A DNA stretch of 20,626 nt. It comes from Candidatus Parcubacteria bacterium. Lineage in GTDB: Bacteria > Patescibacteriota > Saccharimonadia > Saccharimonadales > Saccharimonadaceae. Positions 1 through 5,608 of this stretch are shown here, piece by piece; the first letter of the stretch is position 1; each line of letters opens with the position of its first letter. The stretch is from contig JAEWBQ010000027.1 of NCBI GenBank assembly GCA_023391075.1, positions 1 through 20,626 on the forward strand. Direction: 5' to 3'. The notes below the pieces were generated by a model. The model was not told the DNA's origin, did no database searches, and worked only from the letters and a program-made list of their open reading frames with translations. Made by a program: the position numbers and the translations under genes.

Positions 1-212
1 CCCCCCGAGAGAACGTAACGCAGGCCGCCGATCACGATCATAATGACGGCAATGGCACCGATGATAAAGAGCAGTAGATTTGTAATCGTCGTAAATATGC
101 CTGTCGCACCAAATAAATTCGTAGCCTGGTCGGCACCGCGGGCAGCATCGGCCCCACCCTGGATCGTGAGGGCGGCGAGCTGAGTAAATGCTGTAGTTAC
201 ATATTGGATCAT
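1..212 (-). CDS. VirB2/TrbC-like type IV secretion pilin, 3' end cut by window edge
   Basis: Reading the minus strand from ATG at 212 gives at least 70 residues without a stop, running off the window. The visible protein begins MIQYVTTAFTQLAA. It has a short polar stretch (GGADAARGADQATNLFGATG), then a strongly hydrophobic segment around residues 45-62 ending in the motif GGLRYVLSGG. That layout, with a membrane helix followed by G-G-x-x-Y-x-x-S-G, is typical of the small pilin-like proteins of type IV secretion systems found in multiple copies in CPR genomes (VirB2/TrbC-like family). The protein would sit in the cytoplasmic membrane and be assembled into a secretion or surface structure. A second helix probably follows outside the window. 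No Shine-Dalgarno is seen; a TGC-TAAAAT element lies 8 nt before the ATG. The family call is by pattern recognition only. Confidence 0.72.
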   Translation of the reverse strand, partial: MIQYVTTAFTQLAALTIQGGADAARGADQATNLFGATGIFTTITNLLLFIIGAIAVIMIVIGGLRYVLSG

Positions 213-220
213 ATAGTAAT

Positions 221-229
221 ATTTTAGCA
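221..229 (-). promoter_or_regulatory. Extended -10 promoter of the pilin-like gene, probably leaderless
   Basis: On the minus strand the sequence TGC-TAAAAT ends 8 nt before the ATG at 212. This is the same TGC-plus-hexamer arrangement seen before several other genes in the window, so transcription would start at or next to the start codon. The hexamer is weaker than TATACT. Confidence 0.4.
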
Positions 230-267
230 AATTATATCGAATTGGTCTACCCTCCGCCCCTGTTCTA

Positions 268-276
268 TGCTACAAT
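268..276 (+). promoter_or_regulatory. Extended -10 promoter of tRNA-Ser(GCT)
   Basis: TGC-TACAAT lies 35 nt upstream of the mature tRNA 5' end at 311. It is an extended -10 element with no convincing -35 box at 17 nt. The short 5' leader contains a CAGCA/TGCTG hairpin and would be removed by RNase P. Confidence 0.5.
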
Positions 277-310
277 CGGTGAAGTGCCACAGCAGCATCT
301 GCTGTTATAT

Positions 311-403
311 GGAGGAGTACCCAAGTGGCTGAAGGGGACGGTTTGCTAAATCGTTAGTACGGGGAGACCTGTAGCGGGAGTTCGAATCTCCCCTCCTCCG
401 CCA
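311..403 (+). tRNA. tRNA-Ser (anticodon GCT)
   Basis: The acceptor strand GGAGGAG (311-317) pairs with CTCCTCC (393-399), followed by discriminator G (400) and an encoded CCA (401-403). The anticodon loop at about 345-351 carries GCT, which reads AGC/AGU serine codons. The long variable arm (around 358-375) and the G73 discriminator are serine identity features. The T-arm GGGAG-TTCGAAT-CTCCC is intact. Confidence 0.95.
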
Positions 404-438
404 AGAAAAATGCCGAGCAAGCGCTCGGCATTTTTCTT
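403..438 (+). terminator. Intrinsic terminator after tRNA-Ser(GCT)
   Basis: A perfect inverted repeat of at least 15 bp (404-418 with 423-437) has a 4-nt loop and ends in a T-rich strand. It starts directly at the encoded CCA of the tRNA. Confidence 0.85.
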
Positions 439-507
439 TGTTGCTGGCGAGAGTTGCAAATCCCCGGATTCCGTCCGAGGGGCATCTTCATTCTGTGATT
501 CCACTCA

Positions 508-516
508 TGCTATACT
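508..516 (+). promoter_or_regulatory. Extended -10 promoter giving a leaderless transcript
   Basis: TGC-TATACT (508-516) is followed after only 6 nt by the ATG at 523. Initiation 6-8 nt after the hexamer would place the first transcribed base at the start codon. No Shine-Dalgarno fits between the -10 box and the ATG. Confidence 0.65.
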
Positions 517-522
517 GTCCCT

Positions 523-1215
523 ATGCAGCCAAATAGCAATGACGCCTGGCGTCAGCCTGATCAGCAGCCATCCCAGGCGCCCTATGTCGCACCGCCTGCC
601 GAGGTGCCACTGACGCCTGTCGTCACGATGGCACCAGACCCGACGCCAATGCCATTCGTGCCTACTCCGGCTCCCGTGGAGCCGACGCAATCCGTTGCGC
701 CGCCATCTGTCGCCCCGGTGCCTGAACAAGATTCTGTTGAGCAAAAGCCGGTCGACGACCAAGTGGTCCAGTGGCAGGCAACCGAATATATTCAGCACGA
801 CAAGAATGCATCGTGGTTCGTGCTCTTCGTTGTGGTGACGCTCGGGCTCATGGCTATCGCGATTTTTGTGATTCAGTCCTGGACCTTCGCAGTACTCGTC
901 CCTGTTATGGCGGTCGCGCTTTTGACCTATACGCAGCGCCCACCTCGCCTGATGAGCTACAGTCTGAGCCGCAAGGGACTGCACGTCAACGACCATCTCT
1001 ATCCTTTTGTTGATTTCAAGGCGTTCGGAGTGATTCATGACGGTAGTGAGTACTCGATTATGCTGGTGCCGACTAAGCGCTTCCGTCCTGGTGTGTCCGT
1101 TTATTTCCCAGAGAATGTTGGCGAACAGCTCGTCGATATGCTTGGAACACGCCTGCCGATGCGTGACTTGCACCTGGATTTCGTCGACCGATTGCTCCGC
1201 AAACTGCGCATCTAA
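523..1215 (+). CDS. Proline-rich membrane protein of unknown function, two transmembrane helices
   Basis: The 230-residue product has three parts. Residues 1 to about 80 are low-complexity and rich in Pro, Gln and Ala (repeated P-T-P-A-P-V-E style motifs), probably disordered and cytoplasmic. Residues about 97-140 form two closely spaced hydrophobic helices (WFVLFVVVTLGLMAIAIFVI and FAVLVPVMAVALLTY). The C-terminal 85 residues are a beta-rich-looking soluble domain (SYSLSRKGLHVNDHLYPF ... SIMLVPTKRFRPGVSVYFP) that recalls small bacterial PH-like membrane-associated domains. The ATG at 523 is chosen because the -10 box sits 6 nt upstream. The gene stands alone between two tRNA genes, so context gives no function. 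I do not recognise a characterised homologue. Confidence 0.8.
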   Translation: MQPNSNDAWRQPDQQPSQAPYVAPPAEVPLTPVVTMAPDPTPMPFVPTPAPVEPTQSVAPPSVAPVPEQDSVEQKPVDDQVVQWQATEYIQHDKNASWFVLFVVVTLGLMAIAIFVIQSWTFAVLVPVMAVALLTYTQRPPRLMSYSLSRKGLHVNDHLYPFVDFKAFGVIHDGSEYSIMLVPTKRFRPGVSVYFPENVGEQLVDMLGTRLPMRDLHLDFVDRLLRKLRI

Positions 1216-1238
1216 GCTTGCTTTTGACCTCTATTACA

Positions 1239-1247
1239 TGCTATACT
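1239..1247 (+). promoter_or_regulatory. Extended -10 promoter, probably of tRNA-Arg
   Basis: TGC-TATACT matches the promoter element used elsewhere in this window. It lies about 90 nt upstream of the mature tRNA-Arg 5' end, a long but possible 5' leader. A nearer TG-TATTGT at about 1309-1316 is an alternative. Confidence 0.4.
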
Positions 1248-1338
1248 ATCCTTTGTTCGTCGCTACAGGCGCGAAGGCACCTTCTAGTTACACGAATAGC
1301 GGAGTTATGTATTGTTTCAATGCATGACACCGCGATTT

Positions 1339-1415
1339 GCACCCGTAGCTCAGCTGGATAGAGCGTCGGCTTGCGGAGCCGAAGGCCATAGGTTCGAATC
1401 CTGTCGGGTGTACCA
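1339..1415 (+). tRNA. tRNA-Arg (anticodon GCG)
   Basis: The acceptor GCACCCG (1339-1345) pairs with CGGGTGT (1405-1411), with A discriminator at 1412 and encoded CCA at 1413-1415. The D-arm GCTC/GAGC, anticodon arm TCGGC-TTGCGGA-GCCGA and T-arm ATAGG-TTCGAAT-CCTGT are all complete. The anticodon is GCG, which decodes CGC and, by G-U wobble, CGU. Most bacteria instead encode tRNA-Arg(ACG) and convert A34 to inosine with TadA, so GCG is unusual. The last 18 nt are duplicated at 1564-1581. Confidence 0.93.
1398..1415 (+). repeat. att-like direct repeat, copy 1 (3' end of tRNA-Arg)
   Basis: The 18 bases from A1398 through the CCA at 1415 are identical to 1564-1581. This covers part of the T-loop, the T-stem 3' strand, the acceptor 3' strand and CCA, which is the part usually used as attachment core by tRNA-targeting integrases. 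Confidence 0.7.
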
Positions 1416-1453
1416 AGAAAATAACCTCACGTTCGCGTGGGGTTATTTTCTTG
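1414..1453 (+). terminator. Long-stem terminator after tRNA-Arg
   Basis: An 18-bp stem (1414-1431 with 1436-1453, one G-T pair) is capped by TTCG. The foot of the stem is the CA of the encoded CCA, and the 3' strand ends in TTATTTTCTTG. It lies inside the 166-bp segment between the duplicated tRNA 3' ends. Confidence 0.8.
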
Positions 1454-1563
1454 ATAGATTCGCGCTTGCGAATCCGAACCGTAAGGTTCGTGAAGCGATG
1501 TGCAGTAAAAATATGTGTACATATTTGTACCAGCAAGCGGAAATAGGAAGCGAAGCGACCGCT
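1416..1563. mobile_element. Possible scar of an element integrated in tRNA-Arg
   Basis: This stretch between the two 18-bp tRNA-end repeats has no credible gene but is almost entirely built from hairpins: the terminator (1414-1453), ATTCGC/GCGAAT (1458-1473), CGAACC/GGTTCG with a GTAA loop (1475-1490), an 8-bp-arm palindrome at 1509-1526, and AGCGG/CCGCT (1536-1563). A site-specific integration followed by loss of the element's genes would leave this arrangement. A partial tandem duplication of the tRNA end, or a small structured RNA gene, are alternatives. Confidence 0.4.
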
Positions 1564-1581
1564 ATCCTGTCGGGTGTACCA
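1564..1581 (+). repeat. att-like direct repeat, copy 2 (displaced tRNA-Arg 3' end)
   Basis: This 18-bp copy is identical to 1398-1415 and again runs straight into a terminator stem at CCA. It lacks the rest of a tRNA, so it is not a second functional gene. Confidence 0.7.
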
Positions 1582-1619
1582 TAGAAAAAAGACGAGTGTT
1601 GCTCGTCTTTTTTCTATGG
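1579..1619. terminator. Bidirectional terminator between tRNA-Arg repeat and tRNA-Ser(GGA)
   Basis: A perfect 18-bp inverted repeat (1579-1596 with 1602-1619) around a 5-nt loop has A6 in one arm and T6 in the other, so it works in both directions. Both feet are CCA: one from the duplicated tRNA-Arg end, one from tRNA-Ser(GGA) on the other strand. Confidence 0.85.
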
Positions 1620-1706
1620 CGGAGAGACAGGGATTCGAACCCTGGGTAGGTATGACCCCACACACGCGTTCCAGGCGTGCCAATTCAACCACTCTTGCAC
1701 CTCTCC
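1617..1706 (-). tRNA. tRNA-Ser (anticodon GGA)
   Basis: On the minus strand the acceptor GGAGAGG starts at 1706 and pairs with TCTCTCC near 1621, followed by discriminator G (1620) and encoded CCA (1619-1617). The anticodon arm CACGC-CTGGAAC-GCGTG carries GGA, reading UCC/UCU. A long variable arm and the T-arm CAGGG-TTCGAAT-CCCTG are intact. It is divergent from the ABC transporter operon. Confidence 0.94.
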
Positions 1707-1742
1707 GTAGAAGCACCTATCTATTTTACAATACTTCTTCGA

Positions 1743-1772
1743 TTGCCTTTTACTGATCAACCTCTCTATAAT
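1743..1772 (+). promoter_or_regulatory. sigma70-type promoter of the ABC transporter operon, near-leaderless
   Basis: A perfect TATAAT (1767-1772) lies 8 nt before the ATG at 1781, with a TTGCCT -35 candidate (1743-1748) 18 nt upstream. The AGGA between the -10 box and the ATG would fall at the transcript's very 5' edge and probably cannot act as a ribosome site. Confidence 0.55.
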
Positions 1773-1780
1773 AGGAAAAG

Positions 1781-2581
1781 ATGTCTGACAAAATCCCACC
1801 TGTTATCGAACTGCGCGGCCTGAAGAAGCACTACGGCCTCGGCGAGGCGACGCATAGCGCGCTCGACGGGATCGATCTGACGATTCAAAAGGGTGAGTTC
1901 GTGACGATTATGGGTCCGAGCGGCTGCGGCAAGACGACGCTGCTCAATATCCTGGGTCTTCTCGACCGGCCGGACGACGGCGACTATCTGCTCGACGGCA
2001 CGTCGGTCAGCCAGTTGTCACATGTCCGCTTGGCTCGTATTAGGTCGGAGCGGATCGGGATTGTCTTTCAAAGCTACAATCTCATTAATCGCCTGACGGT
2101 CATTGATAACGTTGCGCTGCCGCTCACCTATCGCGGGGTATCACACTTGAAGCGCCTCAAGATGGCGAGCGATATTTTGAAGAGTTTTCACCTCAGTGAG
2201 CGCGAATACTACAAGCCCTGGCAACTGTCTGGCGGCCAGATGCAGCGCGTCGCGATTGCCCGAGCACTGGTGAATAACCCTTCGATTATCCTAGCCGATG
2301 AGCCCACGGGTAACCTCGACAGCCGCTCGAGCCACGTCATTATGGAAGAATTATCCGACCTGCATAAGCAAGGCAATACCATCATCATGGTGACGCATAA
2401 CCCTGATCTGACCACCTACGCCAGCCGGGTCATTCATATGCTTGACGGCGCGATTGATAGTGATACGCAGCTGCGGGAACCGGCGACGAAACCAGCAGCC
2501 GAAAAAGTCAGTCTGGCCGCCCGCCGCACTGGTGCGCGCGTCACGAAGAAAAAAGAAAAAGCCAAACGGAGGACAAAGTAA
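1781..2581 (+). CDS. ABC transporter ATP-binding protein, MacB/LolD type
   Basis: This 266-residue ATPase energises the permease encoded immediately after it. It shows Walker A GPSGCGKTT (residues 45-53), Q-loop Gln97, signature LSGGQ (149-153), Walker B IILADEPTGNLD (169-180) and switch His206. The GNLD ending of Walker B and the N-terminal IELRGLKKHYGLGE are typical of the MacB/LolD/FtsE group that works with FtsX-like permeases. After residue 230 there is a basic tail (ARRTGARVTKKKEKAKRRTK), an extension beyond the usual 220-230 residues that could contact membrane lipids or RNA. The substrate is not evident; MacB-type systems export peptides, antibiotics or lipoproteins by a mechanotransmission mechanism. 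The start is fixed by the adjacent promoter. Confidence 0.93.
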   Translation: MSDKIPPVIELRGLKKHYGLGEATHSALDGIDLTIQKGEFVTIMGPSGCGKTTLLNILGLLDRPDDGDYLLDGTSVSQLSHVRLARIRSERIGIVFQSYNLINRLTVIDNVALPLTYRGVSHLKRLKMASDILKSFHLSEREYYKPWQLSGGQMQRVAIARALVNNPSIILADEPTGNLDSRSSHVIMEELSDLHKQGNTIIMVTHNPDLTTYASRVIHMLDGAIDSDTQLREPATKPAAEKVSLAARRTGARVTKKKEKAKRRTK

Positions 2582-3814
2582 ATGGCACACACACTCCTGT
2601 TTGATCATCTGCGCGGCGCCCAGCAGTCGCTCAAGGCAAACCGTATCCGCACCCTGCTCACTGTACTCGGGATCGCGATTGGCGTGGCCAGCATGACGAT
2701 CATTCTCTCGCTGAGTGCGGGTGTGACGAAAGTCATCGAGGGGCAGGTAACGGCACTCGAGGGCAATGTGGCGATTGTCCGGCCGGGCGTGCAGCCAAAA
2801 AAGACGAGTGAACTGTCTAATCCCCTCGCCCAGCAGGCGTTTGGTACCAGTACGATCAGCGAGAAGGACGCCAGTGATATTGCCGCGCTACCCCATATCC
2901 AAGCGGCGGCCCCGCTAATGCTCCTGACGGGAACGGTCGGTGCACAGGAAGGTACCGTGCATCAGGGTGAAATCGTTGCCACGACGAAGGACCTGCCAAG
3001 CACGATGTCGCTGCCGGTCGCGGTCGGCCAGTTCTTTGACGACGACACCGATCCGCATACGGTTGTCATCGGTGACCAGCTGTCGGTTGATGTCTTTGGG
3101 ACCGAGCAGTCCCTCGGCAAGATCCTCAAGATTCGAGGCCAACAGTTCCGGGTGATCGGTGTCCTCAAGCGGCTCAATAATCCGATCAATTTCACGACGG
3201 TTGATTTTGATAGCGCCGCCATTATTTCGCTTGATGCCGCCAAGGACTTTCACCAAGGGACGGCACAGATCCAGCAGATAAATGTACGGGCCGATAGCAC
3301 CGCACAGCTACCGGGCGTCGTCAGCGCAATGAGTCATTTGCTGCAGCGTAACCACCTCGGCGAAACTGATACGACGATTCTATCCGGGCGCGATATCGCC
3401 AAGCCAACCAGCCAGTTCTTTGTCGGTCTGACGACGGTTATGGCAGTTATCGCAAGTATTTCGCTGATCGTCGGCGGTGTGGGTATCATGAATATCATGC
3501 TCGTTAGCGTCGCGGAACGGACGCGCGAAATCGGCCTGCGCAAGGCGGTCGGCGCCAGTAACTTCAATATTATCGGCCAGTTCTTGGTCGAAGCACTGCT
3601 ACTGAGCCTCCTCGGAGGTGTCCTTGGCTACTTGGCGGGCTACCTGATCGCGTTCGTTATCAGCACGTTCCTGACATTCGACCCTGCCTTTACGTGGCCA
3701 GTCGCTGTTGCTGCGTTTGGCACAGCACTGATTACGGGCGGCGTGTTCGGCCTGTACCCGGCAATCCGGGCGTCACGCAAAGATCCGATTGAATCACTGC
3801 GCCAATATCATTAA
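2582..3814 (+). CDS. MacB/FtsX-family ABC permease
   Basis: The 410-residue product has the classic MacB-like membrane plan: TM1 at about residues 25-46, a long extracytoplasmic domain (about 50-275), and three C-terminal helices at about 280-308, 332-362 and 372-395. Diagnostic motifs are LTVLGIAIGVASM in TM1, GGVGIMNIMLVSVAERTREIGLRKAVGA (quoted in part: GIMNIMLVSVAERTREIGLR, 301-320) and the C-terminal GLYPAIRASRKDPIESLR. Its ATG follows the ATPase stop codon with no gap (TAAATG), with GGAGG about 10 nt upstream, so the two are cotranscribed and probably translationally coupled. No MacA-like adaptor or TolC-like gene is adjacent, as expected for a cell with a single membrane. Its stop codon overlaps that of the convergent isomerase gene. 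Confidence 0.93.
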   Translation: MAHTLLFDHLRGAQQSLKANRIRTLLTVLGIAIGVASMTIILSLSAGVTKVIEGQVTALEGNVAIVRPGVQPKKTSELSNPLAQQAFGTSTISEKDASDIAALPHIQAAAPLMLLTGTVGAQEGTVHQGEIVATTKDLPSTMSLPVAVGQFFDDDTDPHTVVIGDQLSVDVFGTEQSLGKILKIRGQQFRVIGVLKRLNNPINFTTVDFDSAAIISLDAAKDFHQGTAQIQQINVRADSTAQLPGVVSAMSHLLQRNHLGETDTTILSGRDIAKPTSQFFVGLTTVMAVIASISLIVGGVGIMNIMLVSVAERTREIGLRKAVGASNFNIIGQFLVEALLLSLLGGVLGYLAGYLIAFVISTFLTFDPAFTWPVAVAAFGTALITGGVFGLYPAIRASRKDPIESLRQYH

Positions 3815-4851
3815 GCCAGTTCGGCTTTGAGCTTCTCGATAAGCGGAACGGGCGTCGGGTCGACCCCATTCAAGATGGCGACATAGATACTGACGAAATC
3901 AGCCAGGATGCTTCCCCAGAGTAACTGGGCAATGACGGTATCGCCCGCTAAGGTGATGGTCGTCGCTTTGGGGCGCTGACCGCTCAAAAGCCGGTCGGTA
4001 ATTTCGAAGCGGCGCTTAATCTGAGGGTGTTCGAGCGGGCTCACGAGGTCAAAAACCGCAAACGGTTTTTCGATGGGATGTGACGTCCAGCCGATGAACT
4101 CGTTATGGCTGACTTCGGGGTATTGATTCCAGACGGCAACATTTTTGGCATTTTCATTCCAGCTGATCTTCCACTTGTAGGCGACCGGTGCGGTTAGACT
4201 GCCGCCGTAGAAGATCGGCGTTTTACCAACCGCTTGCAGTGCAAGTTGTTTGGCGGGGTTTTGTGCCGTGGCTACGTCACTCCCCCATTTACTTGATTCG
4301 TCGCGCAGCCATTCAGCAGTGCGAGCGATGTCCTCGAACCGTTCGGGTGAGACGAGCCCGAAGTGTACCATCAGCGCAACGAGGGCGCGGAGGTTATACA
4401 GCACAGCCATGCGTGGCTGGAGATGTCCTGGCAGCTCCACGTAGGTAGCGCCGGTCGACAGAGCCTGTTCGATGAGTGCGCCACCGCTTGCGATAATGGC
4501 AACCTGGGCGCCGTGGGTGTTGGCTTGTACGAGCGAGCTCAATGTCTCCTCGGTATTACCTGAGTAGCTGCTGGTGATGACGAGTGTCGACGGGCCGACG
4601 TAGTGCGGCAGGTCGTAGTCGCGGATGACTTCAAAGGGGACGGTTAGCTCATCTTTGAGCCAAGTTTTGGCGAGCAGAGCTGCAAGCGCTGAGCCGCCCA
4701 TGCCGCTAATGACGACCTGGTGAATCGCGCGCCCGTCGTGTTCGGGCTGCTTGATGTCGACCGGGAAGGCCGCTTGTTCGTATTGGTGTGCTGCGACGTC
4801 GAGCGCGCCGCTCGGATCGCGCTGTTTCAGTACATTTTGGTCGTCTAGCAT
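3811..4851 (-). CDS. Bifunctional glucose-6-phosphate/mannose-6-phosphate isomerase
   Basis: The product (346 residues from ATG 4851) interconverts fructose-6-phosphate with glucose-6-phosphate and mannose-6-phosphate in the cytoplasm. SIS-domain features are SGMGGSA (residues 49-55), where the substrate phosphate binds, and SSYSGNTEET (94-103), which matches the sugar-phosphate loop of the archaeal/bacterial PGI/PMI family (bact-PGI_C type, usually 300-350 residues). Later family-like blocks include WNENAKNVAVWNQYPEVSHNE, with the conserved catalytic Glu and His. An upstream in-frame ATG at 4962 exists, but GAGGAG six nt before 4851, a -10 box at 4891-4896 and the family's length all favour the shorter form. 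The stop overlaps the permease stop by 4 nt. Expression may be controlled by the palindrome at 4913-4945. Confidence 0.9.
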   Translation of the reverse strand: MLDDQNVLKQRDPSGALDVAAHQYEQAAFPVDIKQPEHDGRAIHQVVISGMGGSALAALLAKTWLKDELTVPFEVIRDYDLPHYVGPSTLVITSSYSGNTEETLSSLVQANTHGAQVAIIASGGALIEQALSTGATYVELPGHLQPRMAVLYNLRALVALMVHFGLVSPERFEDIARTAEWLRDESSKWGSDVATAQNPAKQLALQAVGKTPIFYGGSLTAPVAYKWKISWNENAKNVAVWNQYPEVSHNEFIGWTSHPIEKPFAVFDLVSPLEHPQIKRRFEITDRLLSGQRPKATTITLAGDTVIAQLLWGSILADFVSIYVAILNGVDPTPVPLIEKLKAELA

Positions 4852-4890
4852 GCCCACTCCTCTGTTATTCACTTGCTGTTTTCTTGCAGT

Positions 4891-4896
4891 TGTATA
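4891..4896 (-). promoter_or_regulatory. -10 box of the isomerase gene
   Basis: On the minus strand TATACA lies 40 nt before the ATG at 4851, giving a roughly 33-nt leader that contains GAGGAG. The -35 position falls inside the 33-bp palindrome. Confidence 0.5.
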
Positions 4897-4912
4897 GTAA
4901 TGATTGGTTCCC

Positions 4913-4945
4913 TTTTCTATATGGTTTTTAAAACCATATAGAAAA
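4913..4945. promoter_or_regulatory. Perfect 33-bp palindrome, candidate operator
   Basis: Two 16-bp arms (4913-4928 and 4930-4945) are perfect inverted repeats around a single T; each arm contains CTATATGG. It lies between two divergent genes and over the -35 region of the isomerase promoter, so it is unlikely to be an end-of-gene terminator. A dimeric repressor site fits best. A cruciform or an attenuator in a longer minus-strand transcript is possible. Confidence 0.55.
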
Positions 4946-5050
4946 TCCTCGCTCGAAATCATATGAGCAAGCTCATCTGCTTTACTCGCTTCGTCTTTCT
5001 ATGATACAGTATTTAGTAACAAAGCATAAGTAGTAATATCAGAGGTGGGT

Positions 5051-5545
5051 ATGGATATTCAGCCGCAAACGCAGCAACCAATCAGTGACGACCAAGAGCT
5101 TGCGAAGGTACTCGCAGGCATTACACAAGACGCTAACGGGCCAGCGGATACTTCGGCTCCAATCGAGCCGCCGGTTATCCCGATGCCTACTCTCGAAGAA
5201 GTGCCTGCACCGGCTGACGACCAAGTAGATGCCTTGGCAGATACTCCGGCTCCGGCTGAGCCAGTTGTTGAACCGGCTGTCGCCCCTGCTCCGGCACCCG
5301 CTGACGATCTCGCTACTATCAAGAACGAAGCACTCCAGGAACTACGTCCATTGGTCGACAAGCTCAATCTTGAAGCTGAAGAGAAGTTCGACACTTACCT
5401 GCTCTTGCTCCGCTCAACGGATGATAAGACGCTGATTCCTGCTGCGTACGAAGCAGCGCACAGCATTGCTGATGAATCACGCCGCGCCCAGGCCCTGCTC
5501 GATATCATCAAGGAAATCGACTTCCTAGCTGGTCCGCAACAGTAG
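5051..5545 (+). CDS. Acidic Ala/Pro-rich protein of unknown function
   Basis: The 164-residue product starts MDIQPQTQQPISDDQELAKV. Residues about 35-88 are low-complexity and rich in Pro, Ala, Glu and Asp (repeats of P-A-P-A-D-D and A-D-T-P-A-P-A-E-P), probably disordered. Residues about 92-164 look helical and more conserved (EALQELRPLVDKLNLEAEEK, then AAYEAAHSIADESRRAQALL). There is no signal peptide or membrane segment. AGAGGTG at 5041-5047 gives a ribosome site for the ATG at 5051; a GTG at 5045 overlaps that site and is less likely. It is divergent from the isomerase gene and convergent with groEL. I do not recognise a characterised family. Confidence 0.75.
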   Translation: MDIQPQTQQPISDDQELAKVLAGITQDANGPADTSAPIEPPVIPMPTLEEVPAPADDQVDALADTPAPAEPVVEPAVAPAPAPADDLATIKNEALQELRPLVDKLNLEAEEKFDTYLLLLRSTDDKTLIPAAYEAAHSIADESRRAQALLDIIKEIDFLAGPQQ

Positions 5546-5561
5546 CAGTTGTCGGCCATAA

Positions 5562-5592
5562 TAAAATACCTCGCTCTAGACGAGGTATTTTA
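5562..5592. terminator. Bidirectional terminator between the acidic-protein gene and groEL
   Basis: A 12-bp perfect stem TAAAATACCTCG / CGAGGTATTTTA with a 7-nt loop lies between two convergent stop codons and has A/T tracts suited to both directions. Confidence 0.8.
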
Positions 5593-5608
5593 GTGACGGT
5601 GGTATAGG

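Noticed and set aside
505..1173. Minus-strand frame opposite the proline-rich membrane protein
   Set aside because: The product is Arg/His/Trp-rich as expected from antisense of Pro/Ala codons. The plus frame has a promoter 6 nt upstream and clear membrane helices.
1288..1799. Frames across the tRNA-Arg/tRNA-Ser(GGA) region
   Set aside because: They consist of translated tRNA and terminator sequence.
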